From Castellaniella sp040276085 (GTDB lineage Bacteria > Pseudomonadota > Gammaproteobacteria > Burkholderiales > Burkholderiaceae_B): a stretch of 64,000 nt of DNA. Every line of letters starts with the position of its first letter. Position 1 is the first letter of the stretch. Below the pieces are notes generated by a model. It saw nothing but the letters and a program-made list of their open reading frames with translations, was not told where the DNA came from and did not search any database. A program made the translations under genes and the position numbers. The DNA lies in assembly GCF_040276085.1 (NCBI RefSeq), contig NZ_JBELOK010000003.1, positions 124,001-188,000 on the forward strand, given 5' to 3'. Positions 51,320 through 60,780 of this stretch are shown here, one piece after another.

Positions 51320-52705
51320 ATGGCTTCAGCCGCAGATTCTCCGCTCGTGCGCTCGCCGCTGTTTCAGCAGTGGCAGGCCGAGGCAGTGCGTCTGCGTGAA
51401 ACCCAATGGGGCCCGCTGGACGATCAGGCAGCCAACCAGGCCGCCTTGCGCCAGGCGCAGGGCCTGGCGCCCCGCATTCTGGCCCGGGCGGCCATACTTG
51501 CCCGGCATGGCACCCTGCAAAGCAGCCTGCAGCAATGGGCGCTTGCTGCCCGCCTAAGCTTCATCTGCCTGGCAATCCTGGGCGTGGTGCTGGGCGTGGG
51601 CGCCGCCACGGCCGCCCTGAATCCCGCGCGCGGATCCGTCAATCTGGCGATGGCACTGGTGGGCCTGTTGGGCCTGCATGCGCTTACCTTCATTATCTGG
51701 CTCATCGGCTGCCTGCCCGGCATACAGGCAGGCACGCTGCTCTCGCAGCTTTGGTGGTGGTTAAGCAAAAAGCTGGCCCGCGGGCCCGACCACATCCTGG
51801 CGGCACAGTCCTTTGTGTCGCTGCTGGGGCGCGCCCAGGCCTGGAAACCCGCCGTGGGCCTGCTCAGCCACGGCATGTGGACACTCGCCTACAGCTGCGC
51901 CATCCCAGCCCTGATCGTGCTGCTCAGCACCCGCAGTTATACGTTTCACTGGGAAACCACGCTGCTCTCACCCGAAGCATTTGTCACCCTCAGCCAGACA
52001 CTCGGCAGCCTGCCGCACGCCCTGGGGTTTCCCGTGCCCGACAGTATTTCGGTGGCCCAAAGCATGGGAGGCCCCGCAGCGCCCGCCACAGTGCAGGCTG
52101 ATTGGTCTTTATGGCTGATTGGCAACCTGTTGTGCTGGGGCTGGCTGCCACGGGTGCTGGGGCTGCTGGTGTGCGCCTTTTGGTTCAAGCGCCGGCTCCG
52201 TCACATCCACATCAACCCCGCCCTGCCCGGATGGCTCGAGCTGCGCGAGCGCCTGCAACCCACGCACCAGTCCTTGGGCATCGACCGCCCGGACTCCCCC
52301 GCCGATACCCCGGCCGCACACCACCCGCACACAGCTGGCAGCATGTGGCAGCCCGCCGTGCTTGCCCTGGAGCTTGGCCCCGATGTGCCCTGGCCTCCGG
52401 AGGGCCTGCCCAGCCACATCGAAAACCTGGGACGCTGCGACAGCCGCGAAGACCGTCAGCGCCTGCGTGAAACCCTGGACGCCCGACCCCTGCTGCTGGT
52501 GTGCGATGCGCGCCGAACCCCCGACCGCGGCAGCGCCACCTGGCTTGACGAGCTGCACCAGCGCTGCCCGCAGATGCACGTGTGGTGCCTGCCCGGGCCA
52601 GCACCCCGCCAACAGGCCTGGGAAGCCCTGTTTTCACGCTACGATCTGCCTCAGGCCAGGCACCTGGATGCCTGGCTGGGCACTCTCGGACCTTCACCAT
52701 CATGA
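51320..52705 (+). CDS. DUF2868 membrane protein
   Basis: 461 residues. An N-terminal charged region is followed by helices near residues 75-100 and 110-130, two more near 190-210 and 265-290, then a soluble C-terminal part of about 160 residues with LALELGPDVPWPP and LLLVCDARRTPDRGSATWLDELHQRC. The family is widespread in Proteobacteria next to DUF3482 GTPases with no established function. Overlaps the GTPase gene by 4 bp, implying a stoichiometric pair. Confidence 0.8.
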   Translation: MASAADSPLVRSPLFQQWQAEAVRLRETQWGPLDDQAANQAALRQAQGLAPRILARAAILARHGTLQSSLQQWALAARLSFICLAILGVVLGVGAATAALNPARGSVNLAMALVGLLGLHALTFIIWLIGCLPGIQAGTLLSQLWWWLSKKLARGPDHILAAQSFVSLLGRAQAWKPAVGLLSHGMWTLAYSCAIPALIVLLSTRSYTFHWETTLLSPEAFVTLSQTLGSLPHALGFPVPDSISVAQSMGGPAAPATVQADWSLWLIGNLLCWGWLPRVLGLLVCAFWFKRRLRHIHINPALPGWLELRERLQPTHQSLGIDRPDSPADTPAAHHPHTAGSMWQPAVLALELGPDVPWPPEGLPSHIENLGRCDSREDRQRLRETLDARPLLLVCDARRTPDRGSATWLDELHQRCPQMHVWCLPGPAPRQQAWEALFSRYDLPQARHLDAWLGTLGPSPS

Positions 52706-54204
52706 CGCCATCTGCCACCCCCATCGATCTGGCCGTCGTTGGCCATACCAATACGGGCAAGACCTCACTACTGCGCACGCTGCTGCGCGATGAGTACTTT
52801 GGCGAAGTGGCCGATCAGCCGGGCACCACCCGCCACGTAGAAAGCGCACAGCTGCTGAATTCCAGCGGCGCACCCATGCTGGTGCTGCGCGACACGCCCG
52901 GGCTTGAAGACGCCATGGGCGTGCTGGACTACCTTGAGCAGCTGATCGCACCCACCGAGCGGCCCGATGGTCCGGATCGCATCCAGCGCCTGCTGGACAG
53001 CCCCGAGGCTGCCGGGCGCTTCGAGCAGGAATGCCGCGTGCTGGTTACCGTGCTGGAAACCGACGCAGCGCTGTATGTCATCGATGCCCGCGACCCCGTC
53101 CTACCCAAACACAAAGACGAGCTCACCCTGCTGGCAGCATGCGGCCGGCCGATCCTGCCGGTGCTCAACTTTACCCGCAGCCCCCAGGCACATATCGCCG
53201 ACTGGCGCGAGGCACTGGCACGGCTGGGCCTACATGCCACCGTAGACTTCGACACCGTTGCACCGTCGCTGGATGGTGAAAGCCAACTGCTCGACCGTCT
53301 GGCCCTGATGCTTGATGCGCACGTCACCACGCTGCAGGCCTTGCGCCATGATCTGGGCGAGCAACGCCTCAAACGCCTGCAGGACGCCACTCGCCTGGTG
53401 GCCGAACTGCTGATGGATGCCGCTGCCCTGCGCCTGCCCTGCACCCAGGACGGCACGCATATGGCCACCGTCACCCTGGTGCTGCGCAAGCGCACCCGCG
53501 AGCGCGAACAGCGCTGTGTACAGGCCTTGCTCAAGCGCTATCGCTTCAGCAAATCCACATTTCCGCACCACCCGTTACCCCTGGAGGGCGAACGCTGGGG
53601 CATGGATCTGTTCAACCCCAAAACCTTGCGCAGCTTTGGCGTACAGGTGGGCAAGGGGATGGCCACCGGCGCCATGGCCGGCGCCACGCTCGACATGCTG
53701 ACCGGCGGGCTGAGCCTGGGGGCTGCGGCCTTGCTGGGCGCAGCCATCGGGGGCGCCTGGCAAGGGGCCAATCAGTGGGGCAAACGGGTGGTAGGCCGGC
53801 TGGCCGGCAATCTGGAAATGACGGTAGATGATCCAGTCTTGCACTTGCTGGGCCTGCGCCAGCTGGCACTGGTGCGTGCACTGGAGTGCCGGGGCCATGC
53901 CGCCATGCGGCCAATCGATGCCAAGTTGCTGGACTGGACGCCAGAGCCGGCACACCCGGAGCCCATCCAGGATGCAGATACGGGTACCGGGCTGCCCGAT
54001 GCTGGCCAGGCCCCGGAAGACGCACCAAGCCCTGAAGCTGTGCCCGAGGAAGCAGCGCGCCGTCTGCCGGCAGACGTCCAGGCTATCCTCAAAGAGGCGC
54101 GCAGCCATCCGGAGTGGTCGGGAATCGGCGACGAACCAAGCACCGACATGCGGCGCGACCAATTGATCGGGCAGATGGCACAGGCCTTGTTTCTGGCGCT
54201 TTAA
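52702..54204 (+). CDS. DUF3482 GTPase (membrane-associated)
   Basis: 500 residues. The N-terminal G domain has the P-loop GHTNTGKTSLLRTL, a G2/G3 region ending in RDTPGLEDAMG, and G4-like NFTRSP in place of NKxD, which is typical of this family. A middle helical domain is followed by a hydrophobic pair near residues 310-360 (GMATGAMAGATLDMLTGG and LGAAALLGAAIGGAWQGA), then a Pro/Glu-rich C-terminal linker. Partner of the DUF2868 protein, possibly in membrane homeostasis, but the role is unknown. Converges with the TPM gene. Confidence 0.85.
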   Translation: MTPSATPIDLAVVGHTNTGKTSLLRTLLRDEYFGEVADQPGTTRHVESAQLLNSSGAPMLVLRDTPGLEDAMGVLDYLEQLIAPTERPDGPDRIQRLLDSPEAAGRFEQECRVLVTVLETDAALYVIDARDPVLPKHKDELTLLAACGRPILPVLNFTRSPQAHIADWREALARLGLHATVDFDTVAPSLDGESQLLDRLALMLDAHVTTLQALRHDLGEQRLKRLQDATRLVAELLMDAAALRLPCTQDGTHMATVTLVLRKRTREREQRCVQALLKRYRFSKSTFPHHPLPLEGERWGMDLFNPKTLRSFGVQVGKGMATGAMAGATLDMLTGGLSLGAAALLGAAIGGAWQGANQWGKRVVGRLAGNLEMTVDDPVLHLLGLRQLALVRALECRGHAAMRPIDAKLLDWTPEPAHPEPIQDADTGTGLPDAGQAPEDAPSPEAVPEEAARRLPADVQAILKEARSHPEWSGIGDEPSTDMRRDQLIGQMAQALFLAL

Positions 54205-54225
54205 AGCACTCTGGCGGCCGGCAGG

Positions 54226-55125
54226 CTACCAGCCACCTGAAGCGCCGCCACCACCGCCACGGCCACCGCCGCCTCCGCCACCAGAGCCACCGCCCCCACC
54301 AAAACCACCGCCGCCGCCAAAGCCACCACCACCAAAGCCATCATCACCGCCGCGGCCCCGCGAGCGCCGGGCATTGGCCAGGCGCGAGGTAATCCCCAGC
54401 GCACGGGCGACACCGCCCACCAGCACACCGGCCACTGCACCCAACACGGCCCACAGCCAGCTGCCGGTGAGCATAAACACAAACCCGCCGGCCAGCACAG
54501 CGCCAAGCCACACAGGCATGACCAGCAGGAAAACCAGCAAAGGCGCTGCCATGGCGAGATCCATATCACCCTCGTCATCCTGCGCAGTGGGCGCCGGCGG
54601 CGGCAGGGCCTCGCCTGCGATCAAGGCTTGCAGGGCACTGACCCCCGCCTGCAGGCCCCCAAAGACCTGGCCCTGGGCAAAACGCGGCGCGATCTGCTCG
54701 CGGATGATGCGCCCGGCCGCTGCATCGGTGATGGCGCCCTCAAGGCCATATCCGACATCGATACGCACGGTACGATCTTGCAGCGCCACCAACAGCAGGA
54801 CACCGTCGTCCACCCCCTTGCGGCCGATCTCCCATTGATCGAACACCCGCCGGGCGTATTGTTCGATGGTGTCATCACCGGTAGTGGGCACCAGCAGCAC
54901 ATACAGCTGCGAGCCACCGGTAGCCTGGATCTTCTGCAGCTGCGTGGTCAGGGCCTGCCGCTGACTGGCATCCAGGGTGTTGGTGAGGTCCATCAGCGGG
55001 GCTGTCCAGACAGGCACCGGGATGGTCTCGGCCTGCGCCGGCGCCAACAGCGCCACCAGCCCCAGCATCAGGCCTGCCAGAGCATTGGCCAGCCAACGCC
55101 AGGTATGCCAGACAGGCAGTCTCAT
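54226..55125 (-). CDS. TPM-domain (YgcG-like) membrane protein
   Basis: 299 residues. A signal peptide ends near LAPAQA-ETI. The TPM domain (residues 35-175) contains VPVWTAPLMDLTNTLDASQR, VLLVPTTGDDTIEQYARRVFDQW and RTVRIDVGYGLEGAITD. Two membrane helices (near residues 195-245) follow, then a highly glycine-rich tail of about 40 residues ending GGW. LemA-TPM pairs are common; some TPM proteins are implicated in envelope maintenance, not in a defined reaction. The gene overlaps lemA by 4 bp. The Gly tail DNA is a degenerate GGN repeat. Confidence 0.85.
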   Translation of the reverse strand: MRLPVWHTWRWLANALAGLMLGLVALLAPAQAETIPVPVWTAPLMDLTNTLDASQRQALTTQLQKIQATGGSQLYVLLVPTTGDDTIEQYARRVFDQWEIGRKGVDDGVLLLVALQDRTVRIDVGYGLEGAITDAAAGRIIREQIAPRFAQGQVFGGLQAGVSALQALIAGEALPPPAPTAQDDEGDMDLAMAAPLLVFLLVMPVWLGAVLAGGFVFMLTGSWLWAVLGAVAGVLVGGVARALGITSRLANARRSRGRGGDDGFGGGGFGGGGGFGGGGGSGGGGGGGRGGGGGASGGW

Positions 55126-55736
55126 TTGCTGGCCCCTGCAGGCACGTCAAATTTCACTTCGGGGTCTTGCATCACACGATCGGCCTTGTCCAGGCCATAT
55201 TGGGCCTTGGGCTGATAACCAAACACCTTGGCGGTGATCAGGGTGGGAAACTGGCGGATGGTGAGGTTGTACGACTGCACCGCGCCCACATAGCGTTCGC
55301 GCGCCACGGTGATGCGGTTTTCTGTGCCTTCCAGTTGCGTCATGAGATCACGAAACAGACCGTCGCTTTTGAGATCGGGGTAGTTTTCGGACACGGCCAG
55401 CAGGCGCGACAAACTGGATCCCAGCGCACCTTGGGCCTGCTCGAAACGTGCCACCAGTGCGGGGTTGTCGAGATCATCGGCGGTGATGCGGATCTGCCCA
55501 ACCTTCGCCCGTGCTTCGGTAACCTGCTGCAGCACCGTGCGCTCGTTGACCATGTATGCATTGACAGAGGACACTAGCTTGGGCACCAGATCGGCGCGTC
55601 TTTCGTACTGGTTAAGCACCTGCGACCAGGCTGCCTTGACTTGTTCGTCCTGGCGCTGGATTTCGTTGTAGCCGCAGCCAGACAGCAGCAGCGCCAGGGC
55701 CGCCAGGGCAGCCAGTTTTAGGGTTCTTTGAAACAT
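55122..55736 (-). CDS. lemA: LemA family lipoprotein
   Basis: 204 residues. A lipoprotein signal peptide has LLLSGCGYNEIQ with the acylated Cys near residue 22, followed by the long helical LemA domain with QDEQVKAAWSQVLNQYERRADLVPKLVSSVNAY and the family core YPDLKSDGLFRDLMTQLEGTENRITVARERY. LemA proteins are membrane-associated, with no agreed function. The ATG at 55736 has a GAGG site and gives the lipobox; the extension to 55949 was rejected. Confidence 0.9.
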   Translation of the reverse strand: MFQRTLKLAALAALALLLSGCGYNEIQRQDEQVKAAWSQVLNQYERRADLVPKLVSSVNAYMVNERTVLQQVTEARAKVGQIRITADDLDNPALVARFEQAQGALGSSLSRLLAVSENYPDLKSDGLFRDLMTQLEGTENRITVARERYVGAVQSYNLTIRQFPTLITAKVFGYQPKAQYGLDKADRVMQDPEVKFDVPAGASK

Positions 55737-56044
55737 GCCAACCTCGTCGGGGCAACCGGGAACCTGTATTGTAGGGAAGCCAAGTTCACAGCAACACCCC
55801 TGCGGCGCATACACCACACACAAATCAGGGCTTCCCCAAAACAGGCAACAGGCTATAATCCAGCCTTTCGTGCAACTTGCCAATCGTTGCACAGCCTTCC
55901 CCGGCACCGGTGTTGCCTGCCTGTCACCAGACACGGCACTACATGGCACCCCATCTTGCCGGCGGCATTTTCCAGTTTTTTTATTCGTCCGCCTGGATTG
56001 GTATCTCTCGACTCGAGCGATAGGCTGTCGCTGGAGTCTTACCC
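55737..56044 (+). promoter_or_regulatory. Divergent lemA/rhlE promoter region with long rhlE leader
   Basis: A 308-bp gap. A -10 TATAAT lies at 55854-55859 on the plus strand, embedded in GGCT-ATAATCC-AGCC; the -35 is weak. If this is the rhlE promoter its untranslated leader is about 180 bases, which is often seen for DEAD-box helicase genes. No coding sequence is credible. Confidence 0.45.
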
Positions 56045-57517
56045 TTGGATACTTCGATCACCTTTGCCTCGCTGGGCTTGGCAGAACCCTTGTTGCGTGC
56101 TGTGCTGGATGCCGGCTACACGCACCCCACCCCCATTCAGGCACAGGCCATCCCCCGGGTGATGGAAGGCGGCGATCTGCTGGCCGCCGCCCAAACGGGC
56201 ACCGGCAAAACCGCCGGCTTTACGCTACCGATCCTGCATTACCTGATTCAGCACCCCATCGAGGGCCGCAAGCCGGGCCGTCCACGCGTTCTGGTGCTTA
56301 CCCCCACGCGCGAGCTCACTGCCCAGGTAGAAGAGTCTGTGCGCCTGTACAGCCAGTACACCTCGGTTCGGTCGATGGTGATGTTTGGCGGCGTGAACAT
56401 CAATCCGCAAATCAAGGCACTGCACAAACCACTGGATATCCTGGTGGCCACGCCGGGGCGTCTGCTGGATCACGCACAGCAAAAAACGCTGGATCTGTCC
56501 GGCGTCGAGATCCTGGTGCTGGACGAAGCCGACCGCATGCTGGACATGGGGTTCATCCATGACATCCGCCGCGTACTCCGATTGCTGCCGGCCAAACGCC
56601 AGAACCTGCTGTTCTCGGCCACGTTCTCGGACGAAATCCGTGGCCTGGCACAAGGCATCCTGAACAACCCCGGCGAAGTCTCCGTCGCCCGGCGCAATAC
56701 CACCTCCGAGCTGGTCAGCCAGCGTGTGGTGATGACCGAGCAAGCCCATAAACGCGACCTCCTGAGCCACATCATCCGTGAAAGCGGCTGGCATCAGGTG
56801 CTGGTGTTTACACGCACCAAGCACGGCGCCAACCGGTTGGCCGAGAAGCTGTCCAAAGACGGCCTGACGGCTGCCGCCATCCACGGCAATAAAAGCCAGG
56901 CGGCCCGCACCAAGGCCCTGTCGGGATTCAAGGACGGTAAAGTCGCCGTACTGGTTGCCACCGATATCGCGGCGCGTGGCCTGGATATCGACCAACTGCC
57001 CCAGGTGGTGAACTTCGAACTGCCCAACGTGCCTGAAGATTACGTTCACCGAATTGGCCGTACAGGCCGGGCCGGAAGCACGGGTTCAGCGCTGTCGCTG
57101 GTGGATCAGTCCGAGGTCAAGCTGCTGCGCGCCATCGAACATCTCACCAAACAAACCATTGAACCCATCACCATCGAGGGCTGGAACCCGCGGGCGATGG
57201 TCACCTCCGACTCCGCCCCCGATGCCCGCGAACAACGCGCCTTGGCGCGTCTTGGCGATACCCGTGGCGGTGCGCGCAACGGCAGTGGCGGGCGCCACAG
57301 CGCCGGTGCGCGTGACGGCCGGCGCGATGGCCACCGCAGTGCCTCGTCCGACCGTCCAGGCACGGGCGAAGCCCGTCGCAGCGATGCACGCCGCACGGAT
57401 GGCCGCGCACCCGCCGGCCGCACCAGCCGGGCCGGCGCTGCCCCTTCCACACAGCGGCGCGAGAGCCGCCCTCAGGCACCACGTGCGGGGGCGCTGCTAA
57501 ACAAGCCCACGCACTAA
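56045..57517 (+). CDS. rhlE: DEAD-box ATP-dependent RNA helicase RhlE
   Basis: 490-residue helicase. Motifs are F and Q (near residues 5-35), AAQTGTGKT (I), PTREL (Ia), VLDEADRMLDMGF (II), FSATFSDEI (III), VFTRTKHGANRLA (IV), and HRIGRTGR (VI). A basic, Arg/Gly-rich tail of about 100 residues follows the helicase core. It remodels structured RNA, e.g. in ribosome assembly and mRNA decay. A TTG start at 56045 has a GGAG site 9 bases upstream; no ATG is available before the Q motif. Confidence 0.93.
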   Translation: MDTSITFASLGLAEPLLRAVLDAGYTHPTPIQAQAIPRVMEGGDLLAAAQTGTGKTAGFTLPILHYLIQHPIEGRKPGRPRVLVLTPTRELTAQVEESVRLYSQYTSVRSMVMFGGVNINPQIKALHKPLDILVATPGRLLDHAQQKTLDLSGVEILVLDEADRMLDMGFIHDIRRVLRLLPAKRQNLLFSATFSDEIRGLAQGILNNPGEVSVARRNTTSELVSQRVVMTEQAHKRDLLSHIIRESGWHQVLVFTRTKHGANRLAEKLSKDGLTAAAIHGNKSQAARTKALSGFKDGKVAVLVATDIAARGLDIDQLPQVVNFELPNVPEDYVHRIGRTGRAGSTGSALSLVDQSEVKLLRAIEHLTKQTIEPITIEGWNPRAMVTSDSAPDAREQRALARLGDTRGGARNGSGGRHSAGARDGRRDGHRSASSDRPGTGEARRSDARRTDGRAPAGRTSRAGAAPSTQRRESRPQAPRAGALLNKPTH

Positions 57518-57530
57518 ACCACACCTGCCC

Positions 57531-59138
57531 ATGAGCCTCAGCACCGAAGTCGCCCGCCGACGCACCTTCGCCATCATCTCCCACCCGGACGCGGGCAAGA
57601 CCACGCTCACGGAAAAACTGCTGCTGTTTGCAGGTGCAATCCAGATCGCCGGCAGCGTGAAGGCCCGCAAGGCCAGACGTCATGCCGCCTCCGACTGGAT
57701 GGAGATAGAAAAGCAACGGGGCATCTCGGTGGCGTCCTCGGTGATGCAGATGGAATACCGCGACTGCGTCATCAATCTGCTGGACACCCCGGGCCACCAG
57801 GACTTCTCTGAAGACACCTACCGGGTCCTCACCGCGGTGGATGCCGCGCTGATGGTGATCGATGCCGCCAACGGGGTGGAACCGCAAACCATCCGCCTGC
57901 TGCAGGTGTGCCGCGCGCGCAATACGCCCATCATCACCTTCATCAACAAGCTGGATCGCGAGGTGCGCGAGCCGCTGGAGCTGCTGTCGGAGATTGAAGG
58001 CCACCTGGGGATGGATGCCATCCCGTTTTCGTGGCCGGTGGGCATGGGCCGTCATTTTGGCGGGGTGTTCGACATCCGGCACAATCACATGCGGGTCTTC
58101 AAGCCGGGGGCCGAGCGCGATCAACACAACGACGAAACCATCCACGGACTGGATAACCCAATTCTCAAGCAACGCTTTGACGACGCCTACGACAAAGCCC
58201 GCGAAGAGATCGAACTGATCTCCGGTGCCGTCCCCGAGTTTGACCATGACGCCTTTTTGGCGGGCCGCCAGACTCCGGTGTTTTTTGGCTCGGCCATCAA
58301 CAACTTTGGCGTACGCGAAGTACTGGACGCCCTGGTGGATTACGCACCCGCACCGGGCCCGCGCGCGGCACTCGAACGCGAAGTGGCACCGGATGAGGGC
58401 AAGTTCACCGGAGTCGTGTTCAAGGTACAGGCCAATATGGATCCGGCGCACCGCGACCGTGTGGCCTTTGTGCGCGTCAGCTCAGGGCATTTTCAGCGGG
58501 GCATGCGCCTGAAAGTTGCCCGCAATGGCAAGGAAATCCGCCCCAACAACGTAGTATCGTTTCTCTCGCAACGCCGCGAAATTGTGGAAGAAGCCTTTGC
58601 CGGTGACATCATCGGCATCCCCAACCACGGTATTTTGCAGCTGGGCGATGTCCTGACAGAAGGCGAGTCGCTCACTTTCACGGGCCTGCCTTTCTTTGCC
58701 CCCGAGCTCTTCCAGGCGGTAGAGGTCAAAGATCCCCTGCGCACCAAGCAACTGCGCACCGGCCTGACGCAATTGGGCGAAGAAGGTGCAATCCAGGTGT
58801 TCCGCCCCGAAGCCGCAGGCGGCGCCTTGCTGCTGGGCGCAGTGGGGCAACTGCAATTTGAAGTGGTGGCGCACCGTCTTAAAACCGAATACGGTGCCGA
58901 TGCACGCCTGATGCCCTCGCGATTCAGTCTGGCCCGCTGGATCACCAGCAAGGATCCCAAAGCCCTGAAAAAGTTCATGGACGCCAACCATGCCAACATT
59001 GCTTACGACGTGGTGGATGCTGTTGCATTTTTAGCAACGTCCCCGGCACAGCTACGTGTGGCGCAGGAACGCTACCCGGAGATCGAGTTTCATGCCATGC
59101 GCGAGCATGCCGGACGGGTTTTTGGCAGCGGCGTCTGA
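57531..59138 (+). CDS. prfC: Peptide chain release factor 3
   Basis: 535-residue translational GTPase. The G domain has SHPDAGKTTLTEKLL, DTPGHQDFSEDTYRVL and FINKLDRE; QIAGSVKARKARRHAASDWMEIEKQRGISV is the RF3 switch I region. Domains II and III follow. RF3 ejects RF1/RF2 after peptide release. It begins 13 bp after the rhlE stop, suggesting co-transcription. Confidence 0.95.
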   Translation: MSLSTEVARRRTFAIISHPDAGKTTLTEKLLLFAGAIQIAGSVKARKARRHAASDWMEIEKQRGISVASSVMQMEYRDCVINLLDTPGHQDFSEDTYRVLTAVDAALMVIDAANGVEPQTIRLLQVCRARNTPIITFINKLDREVREPLELLSEIEGHLGMDAIPFSWPVGMGRHFGGVFDIRHNHMRVFKPGAERDQHNDETIHGLDNPILKQRFDDAYDKAREEIELISGAVPEFDHDAFLAGRQTPVFFGSAINNFGVREVLDALVDYAPAPGPRAALEREVAPDEGKFTGVVFKVQANMDPAHRDRVAFVRVSSGHFQRGMRLKVARNGKEIRPNNVVSFLSQRREIVEEAFAGDIIGIPNHGILQLGDVLTEGESLTFTGLPFFAPELFQAVEVKDPLRTKQLRTGLTQLGEEGAIQVFRPEAAGGALLLGAVGQLQFEVVAHRLKTEYGADARLMPSRFSLARWITSKDPKALKKFMDANHANIAYDVVDAVAFLATSPAQLRVAQERYPEIEFHAMREHAGRVFGSGV

Positions 59139-59195
59139 CGTGCCATCCGATACAATGGCAAGGTTCACAGCATCAACCGACGAAGGAACCCGTCC

Positions 59196-59819
59196 ATGTC
59201 CTGGCGTCTGATTATTGCCACCCTGGTATTTGCCGCCGCCGCTTCGGCCTGGGGCGGGCTGCGGCTGGGCGATTGGCTCATCATCCACAGCCCAGCACAG
59301 GCACCCGCACCAAATCCCATAACTCAGGTGGCCGATGCAACGGTACTGGATGCCAATGGCAAGCCCTTTGTTGCTTCCGCCCCTCAGCCGTTGTCAGATG
59401 GCCGCCTAGGGGTACCCAACCAGCCGCCCCCGGTTGATTGGACAATACAAAACGCACCCCTGATAGACGCCAACCGCCCCATTGCACTAGCTACCACCAC
59501 CATCAGCATGGACGAAGCCATTGCCCTGGCTGCACAGGGGCAAATGGATGACAGCGGCCTGCAAGGTATTGCCAACGCCGGGATTCTGGTCAATACCCAG
59601 CCGGTACAGCCTATCGACGTGCCGCCGCCTCCGGATGCGCCCGCCACCAACACCCTTCAGGGCAATCAAAGCTGGCAGGTGGCTTTTCAGGCGCAGCTTA
59701 AGGCTTGCGCTGATCTGGGCTTTTTCTCCCGGCCGTCGTGTGCCTGGGCAGCCCGCAACAAATACTGCGAAGCCAACCAGGCCTGGGGCAAGGCCAAAGA
59801 CTGTCCCGCCCAACACTAA
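59196..59819 (+). CDS. Exported hypothetical protein with C-terminal cysteine motif
   Basis: 207 residues. One hydrophobic segment (near residues 4-22) acts as anchor or signal. A middle region is Pro/Ala-rich. The C-terminal 40 residues carry four Cys in the pattern CADLGFFSRPSC...RNKYC...WGKAKDC, which could form two disulfides in the periplasm. I do not recognise the family. A TACAAT box lies about 43 bp upstream. It follows prfC and precedes the convergent bacterioferritin gene. Confidence 0.75.
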   Translation: MSWRLIIATLVFAAAASAWGGLRLGDWLIIHSPAQAPAPNPITQVADATVLDANGKPFVASAPQPLSDGRLGVPNQPPPVDWTIQNAPLIDANRPIALATTTISMDEAIALAAQGQMDDSGLQGIANAGILVNTQPVQPIDVPPPPDAPATNTLQGNQSWQVAFQAQLKACADLGFFSRPSCAWAARNKYCEANQAWGKAKDCPAQH

Positions 59820-59907
59820 AGCCAGCGGGCAGCCAAGCCTCCGGGCAGGGCGTCATCACCCTGTTTGACGGCTTGTATCAGGCGCGTGGCAACAGCCCGC
59901 GCCCCGA

Positions 59908-60372
59908 TTACACCTGCGACTGCAGGTAGTTGTGGATGCCCAGTTGCTCTACCAGACCCAGTTGCGTTTCCAGCCAGTCGATGTGCTCTTCGGTATCGTT
60001 CAGAATCACCTGAAACAGATCCCGCGACGTGTAGTCCTGCACGGATTCGCAATACTTCATGGCCTCTTTAACGGTGTCCTGGGCAGCGGATTCGAGTTTC
60101 AGATCACATGACAGGATTTCTGGCACGGTTTCGCCAATCAGCAACTTGTGCAAATCTTGGAGATTGGGCAAGCCATCGAGCATGAAAATACGCTGAATCA
60201 ACAAATCCGCGTGCTTCATCTCGCCGATGGATTCATCGTATTCGTGCTGGCCCAGTTTTTCGTAGCCCCAATGCTTCAACATACGGGCATGCAAAAAATA
60301 CTGGTTGATGGCAGAGAGCTCGTTTTTGAGCTGCTGATTGAGATATTTGATGACGGTCTTGTCGCCTTTCAT
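59908..60372 (-). CDS. bfr: Bacterioferritin
   Basis: 154-residue 24-mer iron storage protein. Ferroxidase ligands are all visible: Glu in NELSAINQYF, Glu and His in EMKHAD, Glu in LESAAQD and Glu/His in DTEEHIDWLE. The Met of EMKHAD is the position that binds heme at the subunit interface. The ATG at 60372 has an AGGAGC site. The leader carries a hairpin GTGCCCG/CGGGCAC at 60392-60413. It pairs functionally with the bacterioferritin-associated ferredoxin gene upstream. Confidence 0.95.
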   Translation of the reverse strand: MKGDKTVIKYLNQQLKNELSAINQYFLHARMLKHWGYEKLGQHEYDESIGEMKHADLLIQRIFMLDGLPNLQDLHKLLIGETVPEILSCDLKLESAAQDTVKEAMKYCESVQDYTSRDLFQVILNDTEEHIDWLETQLGLVEQLGIHNYLQSQV

Positions 60373-60525
60373 GCTGGGCTCCTGGTGGACAGTGCCCGCA
60401 TCGGTACGGGCACCGAACCATAGCCTAGCACGCTTGCCCCAAGCCGGCACGGTACAGTGCACCACCGGCACGTATACGGGCCATGTGGCGCAAGCAAACC
60501 CCTGGGCGATAAACCGCAGACGACG

Positions 60526-60780
60526 TCAGGCGACGCGCCGGATCTCGGTGCTATCCAGCATGGGCGCTGCAACCACCTGATCGGGTGTCACAGATACTGA
60601 CGGCACTGTCACCGTGGCGTAGCGCCCACCCGGCAGGTAATCCGTAGCCGTTTGGGCACATTGGCCGCAGCAGGTCGCTACGCCCAGCGTGGCCTGCAGA
60701 TCACCAAGATCTGCCGCCCCTTGGGCAATCGCCTCTTGTACCTGGCGCTCGCTGATCGCGTTGCATACACAAATATACAT
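60526..60780 (-). CDS. bfd: Bacterioferritin-associated ferredoxin
   Basis: 84 residues. The BFD-like domain has MYICVCNAIS (CxC) and CCGQC (C-x2-C), giving the four [2Fe-2S] ligands. Bfd reduces Bfr-bound iron to mobilise it during starvation. The C-terminal 25 residues (VTVPSVSVTPDQVV...) extend beyond the usual domain. The ATG at 60780 is immediately next to a Fur box; an in-frame ATG at 60795 lies within the box and was rejected. Confidence 0.93.
   Translation of the reverse strand: MYICVCNAISERQVQEAIAQGAADLGDLQATLGVATCCGQCAQTATDYLPGGRYATVTVPSVSVTPDQVVAAPMLDSTEIRRVA

Noticed and set aside
54237..54350. Repeat array resembling a tandem repeat or CRISPR
   Set aside because: It is the degenerate codon repeat of the Gly-rich tail of the TPM protein; no spacer structure.
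57201..58451. 416-codon minus-strand frame across rhlE tail and prfC
   Set aside because: Crosses two well supported genes and lacks any motif.
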